Below, piece by piece: positions 34,139 through 43,014 of a stretch of DNA of 64,000 nt. A program made the position numbers and the translations under genes. Source of the stretch: Kitasatospora atroaurantiaca (GTDB lineage Bacteria > Actinomycetota > Actinomycetes > Streptomycetales > Streptomycetaceae). The stretch's first letter is position 1. Each line of letters opens with the position of its first letter. The notes under the pieces were generated by a model. That model was not told the DNA's origin, did no database searches, and saw nothing but the letters and a program-made list of their open reading frames with translations. The stretch is taken from the NCBI RefSeq assembly GCF_007828955.1, contig NZ_VIVR01000001.1, positions 1,550,001 through 1,614,000 on the forward strand, in the 5' to 3' direction.

Positions 34139-34461
34139 GCCCCAAGACCCCCCATCATGGTCCGCATGGAGTCCGCGGTCTCCTGCTCGGCGCGCTCGTA
34201 GGAGCGGGCCAGGTCCTCGGAGTGCGTGTTGATCCGCTCCATGGTGTCTGCGGCCGAGGTCAGGTTGTCGAGCGCGGCCTCGGCCCGCTCCTGGTAGTGG
34301 CGGCCGATCTCGGCCGACTCGGGCAGCTTGCCGAACGCGTCCGGCGCCAGCATGTGCGAGCCCAGCTCGCTGCGTATCGCCCGCAGCTTGTCCGAGCGTT
34401 CGGCGGAGGTCCGGGCGAATCGCCGCAGAGCCTCCGGATCGACGCGGTACTCCCCTGACAT
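34135..34461 (-). CDS. WXG100-like type VII secretion target family protein
   Basis: A 108-residue all-helical protein. It begins SGEYRVDPEALRRFARTSAE, typical of actinomycete ESX-type substrates that start with a short YxVDPEAL segment, and has two long amphipathic helices. The W-x-G turn is not obvious: IGRHYQERAE takes that place. ATG 34461 has GAGAGGAA seven bases upstream; an upstream open extension lacks a site. It is first of three co-directional genes. Confidence 0.75.
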   Translation of the reverse strand: MSGEYRVDPEALRRFARTSAERSDKLRAIRSELGSHMLAPDAFGKLPESAEIGRHYQERAEAALDNLTSAADTMERINTHSEDLARSYERAEQETADSMRTMMGGLGA

Positions 34462-34592
34462 GGCAGGTTCCTCTCCCCGTGGCGCTTCCCGCGCCGGCAT
34501 CCGACAGCCATCCATGGTCAAGGCAATGATCAGGTCATATGAATCCCATGGCTGGACCAAGAAGCTACCACTCACGGCCCGTGAGAACGCCG

Positions 34593-34626
34593 GAGGGGCA
34601 CCGGACCTGACGGTCCGATGCCCCTC
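34593..34626. terminator. Terminator after the DEAD-box helicase gene
   Basis: GAGGGGCA-c-CGGACC pairs with GGTCCG-a-TGCCCCTC around a TGAC loop (one mismatch), 18 bases beyond the helicase stop. A smaller perfect hairpin CTCACG-gcc-CGTGAG lies at 34571-34585. Confidence 0.85.
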
Positions 34627-34643
34627 ACGTGAACGCTGCGCGA

Positions 34644-36314
34644 CTAGTCGGCCTTGCGGCGCTGACGTCCGGTGCCATAGTTGGAGCCGCTCTTGGAGCC
34701 GGAACCGGGCTTGGACCCCGAGGACTTGCCGAGGAAGCCGGCCGCCGTACGGCCGCCGCCGGAGCCCGCACCCGCGCCGACGCGCTGCTTCGGGCGGGGC
34801 CGGCGGGCGTTGCCGTTGATGTCGACGTCCGCCGGCAGCCCGGAGCGCTTGACCGGGCGGCGGCGCGGTGCGCCGTTGCCCGCCGGAGCGGCCGCGGGTA
34901 CGGCGGTGACGGGCGGCGTGACCGTGACGGCCACGCCGGAGGGCGTACGGGCGCCGGTGATCCGGGCCAGCTCGGCGTCGCCGGGGCGGATCTTGGTGGT
35001 GGTCGGGCGGATCCCGGCGGTGGTCATCAGCCGGCTGACCTCACGGCGCTGCTCGGGCAGCACCAGGGTGACGACCGTGCCGGACTCGCCGGCCCGGGCG
35101 GTGCGGCCGCCGCGGTGCAGGTAGTCCTTGTGGTCGATCGGCGGGTCGATGTTCACGACCAGGTCGAGCCCGTCGATGTGGATACCGCGGGCCGCGACGT
35201 TGGTGGCGATCAGCGCGGTGACGTGACCCTCGCGGAACTGGTCGAGGGTCCGGTTGCGCTGCGGCTGGGACTTGCCGCCGTGCAGGGCCGCGGCCCGGAC
35301 GCCGGTGGCGAGCAGCTGCTTGGCGAGCCGGTCGGCGCCGTGCTTGGTGTGCACGAACATGATCACGCCGCCCTCGCGGGAGGCGATGTGGGCCGCCACC
35401 GAGGCCTTGTCCGCCGCCTCCAGCTGGAGCACGTGGTGGTCCATGGTGGTGACCGCGCCGGCCGACGGGTCGACGGAATGCGTCACCGGGTCGGTCAGGA
35501 AGCGCCGGACCAGGCGATCGACGTTGCGGTCGAGCGTCGCGGAGAACAGCATCCGCTGCCCGCCCTCGGCGACCTGCTCCAGCAGCTTGGTGACCTGCGG
35601 CAGGAAGCCCATGTCGGCCATCTGGTCGGCCTCGTCGAGGACGGTGATCTTCACCTGGTCGAGGTGGACGTCCCCACGGTTGATCAGGTCGTCCAGGCGG
35701 CCCGGGGTGGCGACCAGTACCTCGGCGCCACGGCGCACGGCGTTGGCCTGCCGGGTGATCGACATACCGCCGACCACCGTGGCGATCCGCAGGTTCACGG
35801 CGGTCGCGTACGGGGTCAGGGCGTCGGTGACCTGCTGGGCCAGCTCGCGGGTCGGCACCAGGACGAGCGCCAGCGGGCGACGGGCGTCGGCCCGCTGTCC
35901 GGCCGTGCGGGTCAGCACCGACAGGCCGAAGGCGAGGGTCTTGCCGGAGCCGGTACGGCCGCGGCCGAGGACGTCGCGCCCGGCGATCGAGTCGGGGAGG
36001 GTGGCCGCCTGGATCGGGAAGGGCTCGGTGACGCCCTCCCGGGTGAGCGCGGAGAGCAGGCCCTTGGGCATCTCCAGCTCGGCGAAGCTCGCGGCCGGCG
36101 GGCGTGCCGGGGTGCCCTCGACGACCGTGAAGTCGGCGGGTGCCTGCGGCGCGGCCGTACGGGCCCGGGGGGCGCGGCGGCTGCCGCCGCCCTGGGCGCG
36201 GCTCCCGGCGGACTGGGGACGGCCGGCCGACTGCGGGCGGCCGGTGGAGCCCTGGCTGCGGTTGACTGCGCCGTTGGCGGAGCGGTTGCGCGGCGGGCGG
36301 GCAGGGTTGGTCAT
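34644..36314 (-). CDS. DEAD-box ATP-dependent RNA helicase (RhlE-like)
   Basis: A 556-residue helicase. The order of motifs is complete: Q-motif region EPFPIQAATLP, Walker A GRTGSGKT, PTRELAQQ, TPGRL, DEAD in VLDEADQMADMG, SAT in MLFSATLDR, FVHTKHGADRLAKQL, and motif VI HRGGRTARAG. Both ends are disordered: an N-terminal Arg/Ser/Gln-rich stretch of about 70 residues and a Gly/Ser/Arg/Lys-rich tail likely to bind RNA. ATG 36314 follows GGAGAA. It lies just downstream of a cold-shock gene on the same strand, as expected for cold-induced RNA remodelling. Confidence 0.95.
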   Translation of the reverse strand: MTNPARPPRNRSANGAVNRSQGSTGRPQSAGRPQSAGSRAQGGGSRRAPRARTAAPQAPADFTVVEGTPARPPAASFAELEMPKGLLSALTREGVTEPFPIQAATLPDSIAGRDVLGRGRTGSGKTLAFGLSVLTRTAGQRADARRPLALVLVPTRELAQQVTDALTPYATAVNLRIATVVGGMSITRQANAVRRGAEVLVATPGRLDDLINRGDVHLDQVKITVLDEADQMADMGFLPQVTKLLEQVAEGGQRMLFSATLDRNVDRLVRRFLTDPVTHSVDPSAGAVTTMDHHVLQLEAADKASVAAHIASREGGVIMFVHTKHGADRLAKQLLATGVRAAALHGGKSQPQRNRTLDQFREGHVTALIATNVAARGIHIDGLDLVVNIDPPIDHKDYLHRGGRTARAGESGTVVTLVLPEQRREVSRLMTTAGIRPTTTKIRPGDAELARITGARTPSGVAVTVTPPVTAVPAAAPAGNGAPRRRPVKRSGLPADVDINGNARRPRPKQRVGAGAGSGGGRTAAGFLGKSSGSKPGSGSKSGSNYGTGRQRRKAD

Positions 36315-36368
36315 GGATTCTCCATCCTGATCGGCCGACGGCCACGGCTGAGCCGTGGCGATGGACCT

Positions 36369-36399
36369 TGGGGGTACCCCCGGCCAGAGGCTGGGGGAG
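36369..36399 (+). repeat. Core fragment of the intergenic repeat family
   Basis: TGGGGGTACCCCCGGCCAGA and the following GGCTGGGGGAG match the left core of the 105-bp repeats at 43945, 59743 and 62619 with a few changes. It lies between the cold-shock and helicase genes and forms a strong GC-rich fold. Confidence 0.7.
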
Positions 36400-36448
36400 G
36401 GTCGGCCGACAGGAGGAAGTTCGCCGCCCCGGCCGTTCGGCGGCATGG

Positions 36449-36482
36449 GCGAGGGCCCGCACCGTGCGGTACGGGCCCTCGC
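36449..36482. terminator. Terminator downstream of the cold-shock gene
   Basis: GCGAGGGCCCG (36449-36459) pairs perfectly over 11 bp with CGGGCCCTCGC (36472-36482). It lies 33 bases after the stop of the minus-strand cold-shock gene. Confidence 0.88.
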
Positions 36483-36514
36483 TTCGCGCTACGAGTTCAG
36501 CTCGGAAGCTGGAC

Positions 36515-36718
36515 TCAGATGACGCGGATGTTCTCGGCCTGCGGGCCCTTCTGGCCCTGGGTCACGTCGAACTCGACGTGCTGGCCCTCAACGAGCTCAC
36601 GGAAGCCATTGGCCTGGATGTTGGAGTAGTGGGCGAACACGTCCGGGCCGCCACCCTCCTGCTCGATGAAGCCGAAGCCCTTTTCGCTGTTGAACCACTT
36701 CACGACGCCGGTAGCCAT
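36515..36718 (-). CDS. Cold-shock protein, CspA family
   Basis: A 67-residue single cold-shock domain that binds single-stranded RNA and DNA. The RNP1 motif is KGFGFIEQ and RNP2 is DVFAHYS; the N-terminus is [14 protein letters not shown]. Length and sequence match the small Streptomyces cold-shock proteins. AAGGAG lies seven bases before ATG 36718. A long structured 5' leader with a hairpin and U-rich run precedes it, which may be a temperature- or elongation-sensitive switch. Confidence 0.97.
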   Translation of the reverse strand: MATGVVKWFNSEKGFGFIEQEGGGPDVFAHYSNIQANGFRELVEGQHVEFDVTQGQKGPQAENIRVI

Positions 36719-36800
36719 AACCGTCTCCTTCTCTGGGGCAAGGGGCCCACACCTCGTAGACCCCAAGTAGCCGCGATCCCCATCCGGAGACAAAACACCG

Positions 36801-36841
36801 GACAAAACAAATGCGCCTGTTGGTTGGTACCAGCAGGCGCA
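36801..36841 (-). promoter_or_regulatory. Terminator-like hairpin in the cold-shock 5' UTR
   Basis: On the gene strand TGCGCCTG pairs perfectly with CAGGCGCA across a 14-base loop (36841-36812), followed at once by TTTGTTTTGTC. Stem plus U-rich run is rare in this genome. It lies about 95 bases before the ATG. It could act as an attenuator bypassed by cold or by Csp itself. Confidence 0.6.
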
Positions 36842-36950
36842 CACAAACGTTCATGGGAACCAAAACTGCAACTGCTCCGACTGTAGCACGGCCCGGCCCG
36901 CGATGATCGGAGAAGTTTCCCTCGACACATTTTGTTTGACCGGGCGCAGA

Positions 36951-36984
36951 AGGGGGCACGCGGCGCGAGCACCGCATGCCCCCT
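36951..36984. terminator. Terminator after the minus-strand MMPL gene
   Basis: AGGGGGCA pairs with TGCCCCCT and, after one mismatch, GCGG with CCGC around an 8-base loop. It lies about 46 bases beyond the stop at 37030. A second stem AGGGAGG/CCTCCCT spans 36989-37013. Confidence 0.8.
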
Positions 36985-37029
36985 GACCAGGGAGGGGTCC
37001 GTGGATCCTCCCTCGGGCCCTCCGTCGCC

Positions 37030-39201
37030 TCAGCGGCGGCCGGCCGGCTCCGGGTCGTCCTTCCGCAGCGCGACCGGGGCGGCCGCCTCGTGGCCGGCCA
37101 CCTCACCGTGACCGGGCCACCAGGCCGCGCGGCCGAGCAGCGCGGTGAGGGCCGGGGTGAAGAACAGCGCCATCACGAAGGCCGAGACCGCGATACCGAA
37201 CGCCACCGAGAAGCCGATCTGGCTGAACAGCGAGTTCCCGGCGAGCAGCATGGTGCCGAAGGTGGCCGCCAGGATGGCGCCCGCCGCCGCGACGGTCGGA
37301 CCGCCGTGCTGGATGGCCATCCGCGCCGCCTTGCGCGGGCTGTGGCCCTCGGCCACCTCCTCGCGCAGGCGGGCGATCATCAGGATGTTGTAGTCGGTGC
37401 CGATCGCCACCACGAAGAGGTAGATGAACATCGGCAGCATGAACATCAGGCCGGCCTCGCCCTGCACCTGCTGGAAGAGCAGGCTGGTGGCACCGATCGT
37501 GGCGCCGAAGCCCAGGCCGACCGCCGCCATCAGGTACCAGGGCGCCACCACGCTGCGCAGCAGCAGGCCGAGGATCACCATGATCAGCAGCGCCGCGATC
37601 GGGAAGACCAGCGAGTAGTCGCGGGCCATCGCGGTGTTGATGTCCTTGTACACGGAGGTGATGCCGCCGACGTACGCCTTGGTGCCCTGCGGCGCCGCGT
37701 CGTGCGCGACGGTGCGCAGCTTGCCGACGGTGTCGATGGCGGCGTTGGTGGCGGGGGCGTCCTTGAGCATGACGGTGAAGTCGGCCGTCGTGCCGTCCGC
37801 GCTGAGGTTCGGCTTGGGGACGACCTGGGCGACGCCGTCGACCTTGCCCAGCTGGGACGCGTAGCCGTCGAGCGCGGCGGCGTCCAGCTTGGCGCCACCC
37901 TCGGTGGTGGTCAGGTAGATGTGGCTCGGGTCGGCCGCGCCGGCCGAGAAGGCGGTCATCAGGGTGTCCTGGACGACCATCGACTCCTTAGTCTTCGGCA
38001 TCGAGCCGGAGGCGAGGTCGAAGGTGCCCTTGTAGCCGAACGCGGCGAAGGACAGGGCGAGCATCAGGGCGCCGGAGACGATCGCGACGAGAGCCGGGCG
38101 ACGCTCGACGGTACGGCCGAGCGCGGCGAACCGGGCGTTCTCAGGCTCGCGCTGCCAGGCCTTGGAGGGCCAGAACAGCACCTTCTCGGGGATCAGCGAG
38201 AGCACCGCGGGCACCAGGGTGACGGACGCGATCGCGGTGACGGCGACCGCGATGGCCAGCGAGGGGCCGAGCGCCTTGAACATGCCGAGGCTGGAGAGCA
38301 CCAGCACGCTGAACGCCACGATGACCGCGCCGGCGGCCGAGGCGATCGCCTCACCAACCCGGCCGACCGCGTTGACCACGGCCTCCTTGCGGTCGTCACC
38401 GGCCCGCAGCCGCTCGCGGTAGCGGAACATCAGGAAGAGGAAGTAGTCCGTGCCGACGCCGAACAGCACGATGATCAGGATCGCCGAGACCGAGGAGTCG
38501 GCCTTGAGGCCGAAGGCCTTGCTCGCGTCCGCGATCAGGCCGTTGGCGACCATCGAGAAGACGAAGATCGACAGGACCGGCAGCAGCGCGATGATCGGGC
38601 TGCGGAAGATGATCCCCAGCGTGAGCAGGATGATCACGATCGTGCCGATGCCGATCAGCGCGTTGGCAAGCTCGGAGGAGTCCTTCTGGTCCAGGTTCTG
38701 CGCGGCCTGACCGCCGAGCTGGACCTTCAGGCTGCTGCCGTCGGCCAGCTGCTTGGCGTCGTCGCGCAGCAGCTTGGCCGAGTCGGCCGCCTCCGGCTTG
38801 TGCGCGGTGTTCTTCTCCATGGCGACCATGGAGAGCGCGTACTTCCCGTCCTTGGAGGTGGACTGGGGGCTGACCGGCAGGATCTTCTCGACCAGCGCGA
38901 CGTGCTTGTCGGTGAGGCCCTGGACCACCTTGTTCATGGCGGCCTGGTCGGCGTCCGTCAGCTTGCCGCCGTCGGTGCGCTCGAAGAGCAGCATGGCCGC
39001 GGGGGTGAAGTTGGCCGGGAAGGCCTTCTCCTGCACCAGCGAGGCCTGGATGGACTCGTAGTGGCGGGGCAGGAAGCTGCTCTCGTCCGTCTGCGCGTCC
39101 AGCTTCGGCGCGCTGCCGATGATGGCGACGGCGGCGACGATCCAGGCGATGATCACCCACCACGCCCGCTTGACGACGAAGTGTCCGATTCGGTGGAACA
39201 T
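37030..39201 (-). CDS. MMPL-family RND transporter (first of divergent pair)
   Basis: A 723-residue exporter of the MMPL branch of RND transporters, which move lipids or hydrophobic compounds using the proton gradient. The topology is one N-terminal helix (WWVIIAWIVAAVAIIG), a large outer loop, five helices, a charged cytoplasmic loop, then the duplicated second half. FGVGTDYFLFLMFRYRERL and AIGTDYNILMIARLREEV are the paired TDY motifs with proton-relay residues. ATG 39201 has AGGAGG about ten bases upstream. The promoter region carries an inverted repeat that could bind a TetR-type repressor; none is adjacent. Confidence 0.93.
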   Translation of the reverse strand: MFHRIGHFVVKRAWWVIIAWIVAAVAIIGSAPKLDAQTDESSFLPRHYESIQASLVQEKAFPANFTPAAMLLFERTDGGKLTDADQAAMNKVVQGLTDKHVALVEKILPVSPQSTSKDGKYALSMVAMEKNTAHKPEAADSAKLLRDDAKQLADGSSLKVQLGGQAAQNLDQKDSSELANALIGIGTIVIILLTLGIIFRSPIIALLPVLSIFVFSMVANGLIADASKAFGLKADSSVSAILIIVLFGVGTDYFLFLMFRYRERLRAGDDRKEAVVNAVGRVGEAIASAAGAVIVAFSVLVLSSLGMFKALGPSLAIAVAVTAIASVTLVPAVLSLIPEKVLFWPSKAWQREPENARFAALGRTVERRPALVAIVSGALMLALSFAAFGYKGTFDLASGSMPKTKESMVVQDTLMTAFSAGAADPSHIYLTTTEGGAKLDAAALDGYASQLGKVDGVAQVVPKPNLSADGTTADFTVMLKDAPATNAAIDTVGKLRTVAHDAAPQGTKAYVGGITSVYKDINTAMARDYSLVFPIAALLIMVILGLLLRSVVAPWYLMAAVGLGFGATIGATSLLFQQVQGEAGLMFMLPMFIYLFVVAIGTDYNILMIARLREEVAEGHSPRKAARMAIQHGGPTVAAAGAILAATFGTMLLAGNSLFSQIGFSVAFGIAVSAFVMALFFTPALTALLGRAAWWPGHGEVAGHEAAAPVALRKDDPEPAGRR

Positions 39202-39308
39202 GCTCGTTGTGCCTCCTGGGCATGGTTCACCGCAGCCCTGGGGGGACGGGACGCCGGGCGACGGCAAGGATCGGCGCAGAGCACGCTGCTCTTAGCCGGT
39301 CGGCAGGT

Positions 39309-39341
39309 AAGTAAGAAACAGCATCCTACGAGAACCTACTT
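39309..39341. promoter_or_regulatory. Promoter and inverted repeat upstream of the minus-strand MMPL gene
   Basis: AAGTAAG (39309-39315) and CCTACTT (39335-39341) form a near-perfect inverted repeat. It encloses TAGGAT on the minus strand (39328-39323), a good -10 element. A TetR-like repressor bound here would block transcription. A second repeat CTTGCC-gccc-GGCAAG abuts it (39339-39354). Confidence 0.5.
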
Positions 39342-39354
39342 GCCGCCCGGCAAG

Positions 39355-39671
39355 CGGACCCCCGTCGGACGCGCCCCCTAGGGGCCGCGATTCGGGCCCC
39401 GGTCCATCCTGACCTGCGCGCAGGCCAGATCACCTCGTGCTCCGGGTGGAGACGCCTCCCCCTCAGGGTGGATCTCCGGCCTACCCCAAGAAGGAGGAGC
39501 AGGTAGGGAAAACCCCACCCCGGCCCTGGGGGGAGACCCAGGGCGGACTCCCCCGCCAGCCGGATGCCGCGTCAGATGTGGTTTTCCTAAGGTCGTTCGT
39601 GCAGCCGGACCGCAGCCCGGCAACAGCCACGACGGCCCCGAGGGCCGCCGCTTTCCCTGGGGGACAACACC
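39355..39671 (+). promoter_or_regulatory. Long non-coding leader of the plus-strand MMPL gene
   Basis: No gene is supported in this stretch. It contains purine runs and several short repeats. The clearest structure is the hairpin GCCCTGGG-gggaga-CCCAGGGC (39523-39544). AT-richer DNA near 39575-39600 (TGTGGTTTTCCTAAGG) is the most likely promoter area. No known operator was recognised. Confidence 0.35.
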
Positions 39672-41927
39672 GTGAAACTAGGACTCGCCGCCGCGATGGG
39701 CGCCTGGAGCGCCCGGCACAGAAAGACCGCCGTCTTCGGCTGGCTGCTCTTCGTCGTCCTCGCCGCCTACCTCGGCGGTGTGCACGGCAGCACCAAGATC
39801 AGCGACTCCGAGGCGATGCCGGGCCAGGTCGCCCGGGCCGCCAAGATCCTGGACGAGGCCGGGATCAAGAGCCCGGCCGGCGAGACCGTCCTGGTGCAGA
39901 GCGCAACCCTGACCGCCGACGACCCGGCCTTCCGCGCCGTCGTCGACCAGGCCGGGGCGGCCGTCCGGGCCACCGGGAAGACCGCCGAGCTGCGCAGCCC
40001 GTACGAGACCAAGGCGATCTCCGCCGACCGGCACTCCGCGCTGCTGCAGTTCACCATCGCCGGTGAGGACCGCGAGCACGCGGTGGAGAACGTGCCGGCC
40101 GTGCTGGACGCGGTCGCGAAGGTGCAGGCCGAGCACAAGGACCTGACCGTCGAGGAGTTCGGCGAGGCCAGTGCGGGCAAGTGGTTCCAGGACCAGTTCA
40201 AGAACGACTTCAGCCGCGCCGAGTGGACGGCCGTGCCGCTCGCCCTCGGCATCCTGCTGATCGCCTTCGGCGCGCTGGTCGCCGCCGTCCTGCCGGTGGT
40301 GCTCGCGATGACCGCCTTCATCGCGGCGGGCGGGCTGGTCGCGCTCAGCAGCGGGCTGCTGCACACCAGCGACGACGCCAGCTCGGTGATGCTGCTGGTG
40401 GGTCTCGCGGTCGGCGTCGACTACTGCCTCTTCTACCTGCGCCGTGAGCGCGAGGAGCGGGCCGCCGGACGCGACCCGGAGACCGCCCTGAGGGTCGCCG
40501 CCGCCACCAGCGGCCGGGCCGTGCTGGTCTCCGGCGTCACCGTGGTGGTCGCGATGGCCGGGATGTTCCTCACCGGGATCGCCGACTTCCAGGCGATGTC
40601 CTTCGCCACCATCATCGTGGTGATCACCGCGGTGCTCGGCTCGCTCACCGTGCTGCCCGCCCTGCTCTCGATGCTCGGCGACCGGGTCGAGAAGGGCCGG
40701 GTGCCCTTCCTGCACCGCCTGCGCAAGGCCGACAGCTCCAACGGCGGCCGGGTCTGGAACGCCGTGCTCACCCCCGTACTGCGCCGCCCGATGGCCGCGA
40801 CCGTCCTCGCCGGCGGTCTGCTGCTCGGGCTGGCCGCGCCGATGCTCACCATGCACACCGCGAACCTGACGTTCCAGCAGCAGCTGCCCAAGGGCAACGC
40901 CCTGGTCGCCACCTCGGCCCGGATCGAGGCCGCCTTCCCCGGCAGCCCCTCCCCCGCGACCATCGTGGTCAAGGCCAGGGACATCTCCGCCCCGGCGATG
41001 CAGCAGGCCATCACCGACTTCCAGACCAAGGCGCTGGCCACCGGCAAGATGCACGGCCCGATCCAGGTCACCGTGCACCAGGCTCAGAACGTCGCCACCA
41101 TCGACGTCCCGCTGATGGGCAGCGGCAACGACGCGACCAGCACCGCCGCCCTGACCGCCCTGCGCAAGGACGTGGTGCCCGGCACCCTGCTCGCCGTCCC
41201 CGGCACCGAGGCCCCGGTCACCGGCAGCACGGCGGCCTCGCACGACTTCAACGAGCAGATGTCGGGCAGCATGCTCCCGGTCTTCGGCTTCGTGGTCGCC
41301 TTCGCCTTCCTGCTGATGCTCGCCTCGTTCCGCTCGCTGGGCATCGCCGTCACCGCCGTCGTGCTCAACCTGCTGTCGGTGGGCGCTGCGTACGGAATGC
41401 TCGCGCTGGTCTTTCAGCACGGGGTGGGCGCCGCACTGATCGGCACGGCCGGGGTCGGCGCGGTCGAGTCCTGGGTGCCGCTCTTCCTCTTCGTGATCCT
41501 CTTCGGCCTGAGCATGGACTACCACGTCTTCGTGGTCTCCCGGATCAAGGAGGCCCACGACCGGGGCCTGGAGACCAGGGCCGCCATCTCGTACGGCATC
41601 CGCAGCACGGCCGGGGTGGTCACCAGTGCGGCGGTCATCATGGTGGCGGTCTTCGCGGTCTTCGGCACCCTCTCGATGCAGTCCATGAAGCAGATGGGCG
41701 TCGGCCTCGCGGTGGCCGTCCTGATCGACGCCACCGTCATCCGCGGGGTACTGCTCCCCTCGGTGATGAGCCTGCTGGGCGAGCGCAACTGGTACCTCCC
41801 CAAGTGGCTGAACTGGCTCCCCGATCTCTCCCACAACGACCCCATTCCCCCGGTCACCCCCGCCGCGCCCGCACCGACCGGCCTGCACCTCCCGGAGGGG
41901 CAGTACCCGAGCAACGCCCGGGTCTGA
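39672..41927 (+). CDS. MMPL-family RND transporter (second of divergent pair)
   Basis: A 751-residue exporter of the same family as its divergent neighbour but not a close copy. The first half has LVGLAVGVDYCLFYLRREREE and the second FGLSMDYHVFVVSRIKEAHDR, the two DY motifs of the proton path. Two sets of about six helices flank large extracytoplasmic loops. The GTG start follows GGGGGAC by eight bases. The C-terminus is Pro-rich. Substrate unknown. Confidence 0.93.
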   Translation: MKLGLAAAMGAWSARHRKTAVFGWLLFVVLAAYLGGVHGSTKISDSEAMPGQVARAAKILDEAGIKSPAGETVLVQSATLTADDPAFRAVVDQAGAAVRATGKTAELRSPYETKAISADRHSALLQFTIAGEDREHAVENVPAVLDAVAKVQAEHKDLTVEEFGEASAGKWFQDQFKNDFSRAEWTAVPLALGILLIAFGALVAAVLPVVLAMTAFIAAGGLVALSSGLLHTSDDASSVMLLVGLAVGVDYCLFYLRREREERAAGRDPETALRVAAATSGRAVLVSGVTVVVAMAGMFLTGIADFQAMSFATIIVVITAVLGSLTVLPALLSMLGDRVEKGRVPFLHRLRKADSSNGGRVWNAVLTPVLRRPMAATVLAGGLLLGLAAPMLTMHTANLTFQQQLPKGNALVATSARIEAAFPGSPSPATIVVKARDISAPAMQQAITDFQTKALATGKMHGPIQVTVHQAQNVATIDVPLMGSGNDATSTAALTALRKDVVPGTLLAVPGTEAPVTGSTAASHDFNEQMSGSMLPVFGFVVAFAFLLMLASFRSLGIAVTAVVLNLLSVGAAYGMLALVFQHGVGAALIGTAGVGAVESWVPLFLFVILFGLSMDYHVFVVSRIKEAHDRGLETRAAISYGIRSTAGVVTSAAVIMVAVFAVFGTLSMQSMKQMGVGLAVAVLIDATVIRGVLLPSVMSLLGERNWYLPKWLNWLPDLSHNDPIPPVTPAAPAPTGLHLPEGQYPSNARV

Positions 41928-42020
41928 CCTCCCGTCACACCGGCCGGGCCCCGCCGCTACTCGCCCGTTCGCCTCCGGGCGCTCCAGGCGCGGGGTCCGG
42001 CTCTCGTACGCTTCCGTTTC

Positions 42021-42905
42021 ATGACCACCTTCGACGAGCCGAGAGCCCGTGCCCTGCTGGCAGCTGCCTGTGCTGCGGCCGGGATGGCGGAGCCGGTGGG
42101 GGCCGGGTTGTTGGCGCTCGGGGAGAACGCGGTGTTCGACCTCGGGGGCCCGGCCGTGGTGGCCAAGGTCGGGCGCGGACCCGAGCTCACCGGGCGGGCC
42201 GGGCGGGAGCTGAAGGTTGCGGAGTGGCTGGCGGAGCAGGGGGTGCCGGTGGCCCGCCCGTACCTGGCCGAGCCGGGCGTGGCGGGCGGACACCCCGTCA
42301 CCTTCTGGCACCGCCTGGCTCCCGCCGTACGGGAGGCGCGGCCGGCCGACCTCGCGCCGCTGCTGCGCACGCTCCACCGGCTGCCCGAGCCGCCCTTCCC
42401 GCTCGGCCGGCGCGATCTGCTGGCCCCGGTCGAGCGGTGGCTGGCCGGTGCCGAGGGGTACGTCGATCCGGCGGACGCCGCGTTCCTGCGCGACCGCCGG
42501 GACACCTTCGCCGCCGCCATCGCCGAGCTGACACCGCAGTTGACGCCGGGAGTGATCCACGGCGACGCGCTGCCGCGCAACGTGCACCTGGGCCCGGACG
42601 GGCCCGTCCTGCTCGACCTGGAGAACGTCTGCTCCGACCTGCGCGAGCACGACCTGGTGGTGCTCGCACTGAGCCACGACCGGTACGGCGTACCGGCTGA
42701 GGACTACCGAGCCTTCACCGACGGGTACGGCTGGGACGTCCGGGACTGGCCCGGCTTCGCGGTGCTGCGCGGCGCCCGGGAGACGGCCAGCGCCTCCTGG
42801 GTGGCCCAGCAGGTGCCGGGGAACCCGGCCGCCTCGGCCGAGTTCCACCGGCGGGTCGCCTCGCTCCGGGACGGCGCGACGGACGTCCGGTGGCACCCCT
42901 TCTGA
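42021..42905 (+). CDS. Aminoglycoside phosphotransferase-fold protein
   Basis: A 294-residue APH/choline-kinase-fold protein. The catalytic loop is VIHGDALPRNVHLGPDG and the metal-binding motif LLDLEN follows, while the nucleotide lysine lies in VVAKVGRG. Such proteins phosphorylate small molecules or antibiotics; the substrate cannot be deduced. The ATG lies eight bases after TACGCT (42007-42012) with no Shine-Dalgarno, so the mRNA is probably leaderless. Confidence 0.88.
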   Translation: MTTFDEPRARALLAAACAAAGMAEPVGAGLLALGENAVFDLGGPAVVAKVGRGPELTGRAGRELKVAEWLAEQGVPVARPYLAEPGVAGGHPVTFWHRLAPAVREARPADLAPLLRTLHRLPEPPFPLGRRDLLAPVERWLAGAEGYVDPADAAFLRDRRDTFAAAIAELTPQLTPGVIHGDALPRNVHLGPDGPVLLDLENVCSDLREHDLVVLALSHDRYGVPAEDYRAFTDGYGWDVRDWPGFAVLRGARETASASWVAQQVPGNPAASAEFHRRVASLRDGATDVRWHPF

Positions 42906-43014
42906 CGGTGCTCCACTTCTCGTACGCTTCTTCGGAACCAGCGCATTCGCACGTGGCGTCCCCCTGGGCAGACGCCCTCCCCGGGCCGCCGGTACGACGT
43001 CAGGAGCCGTCGCC

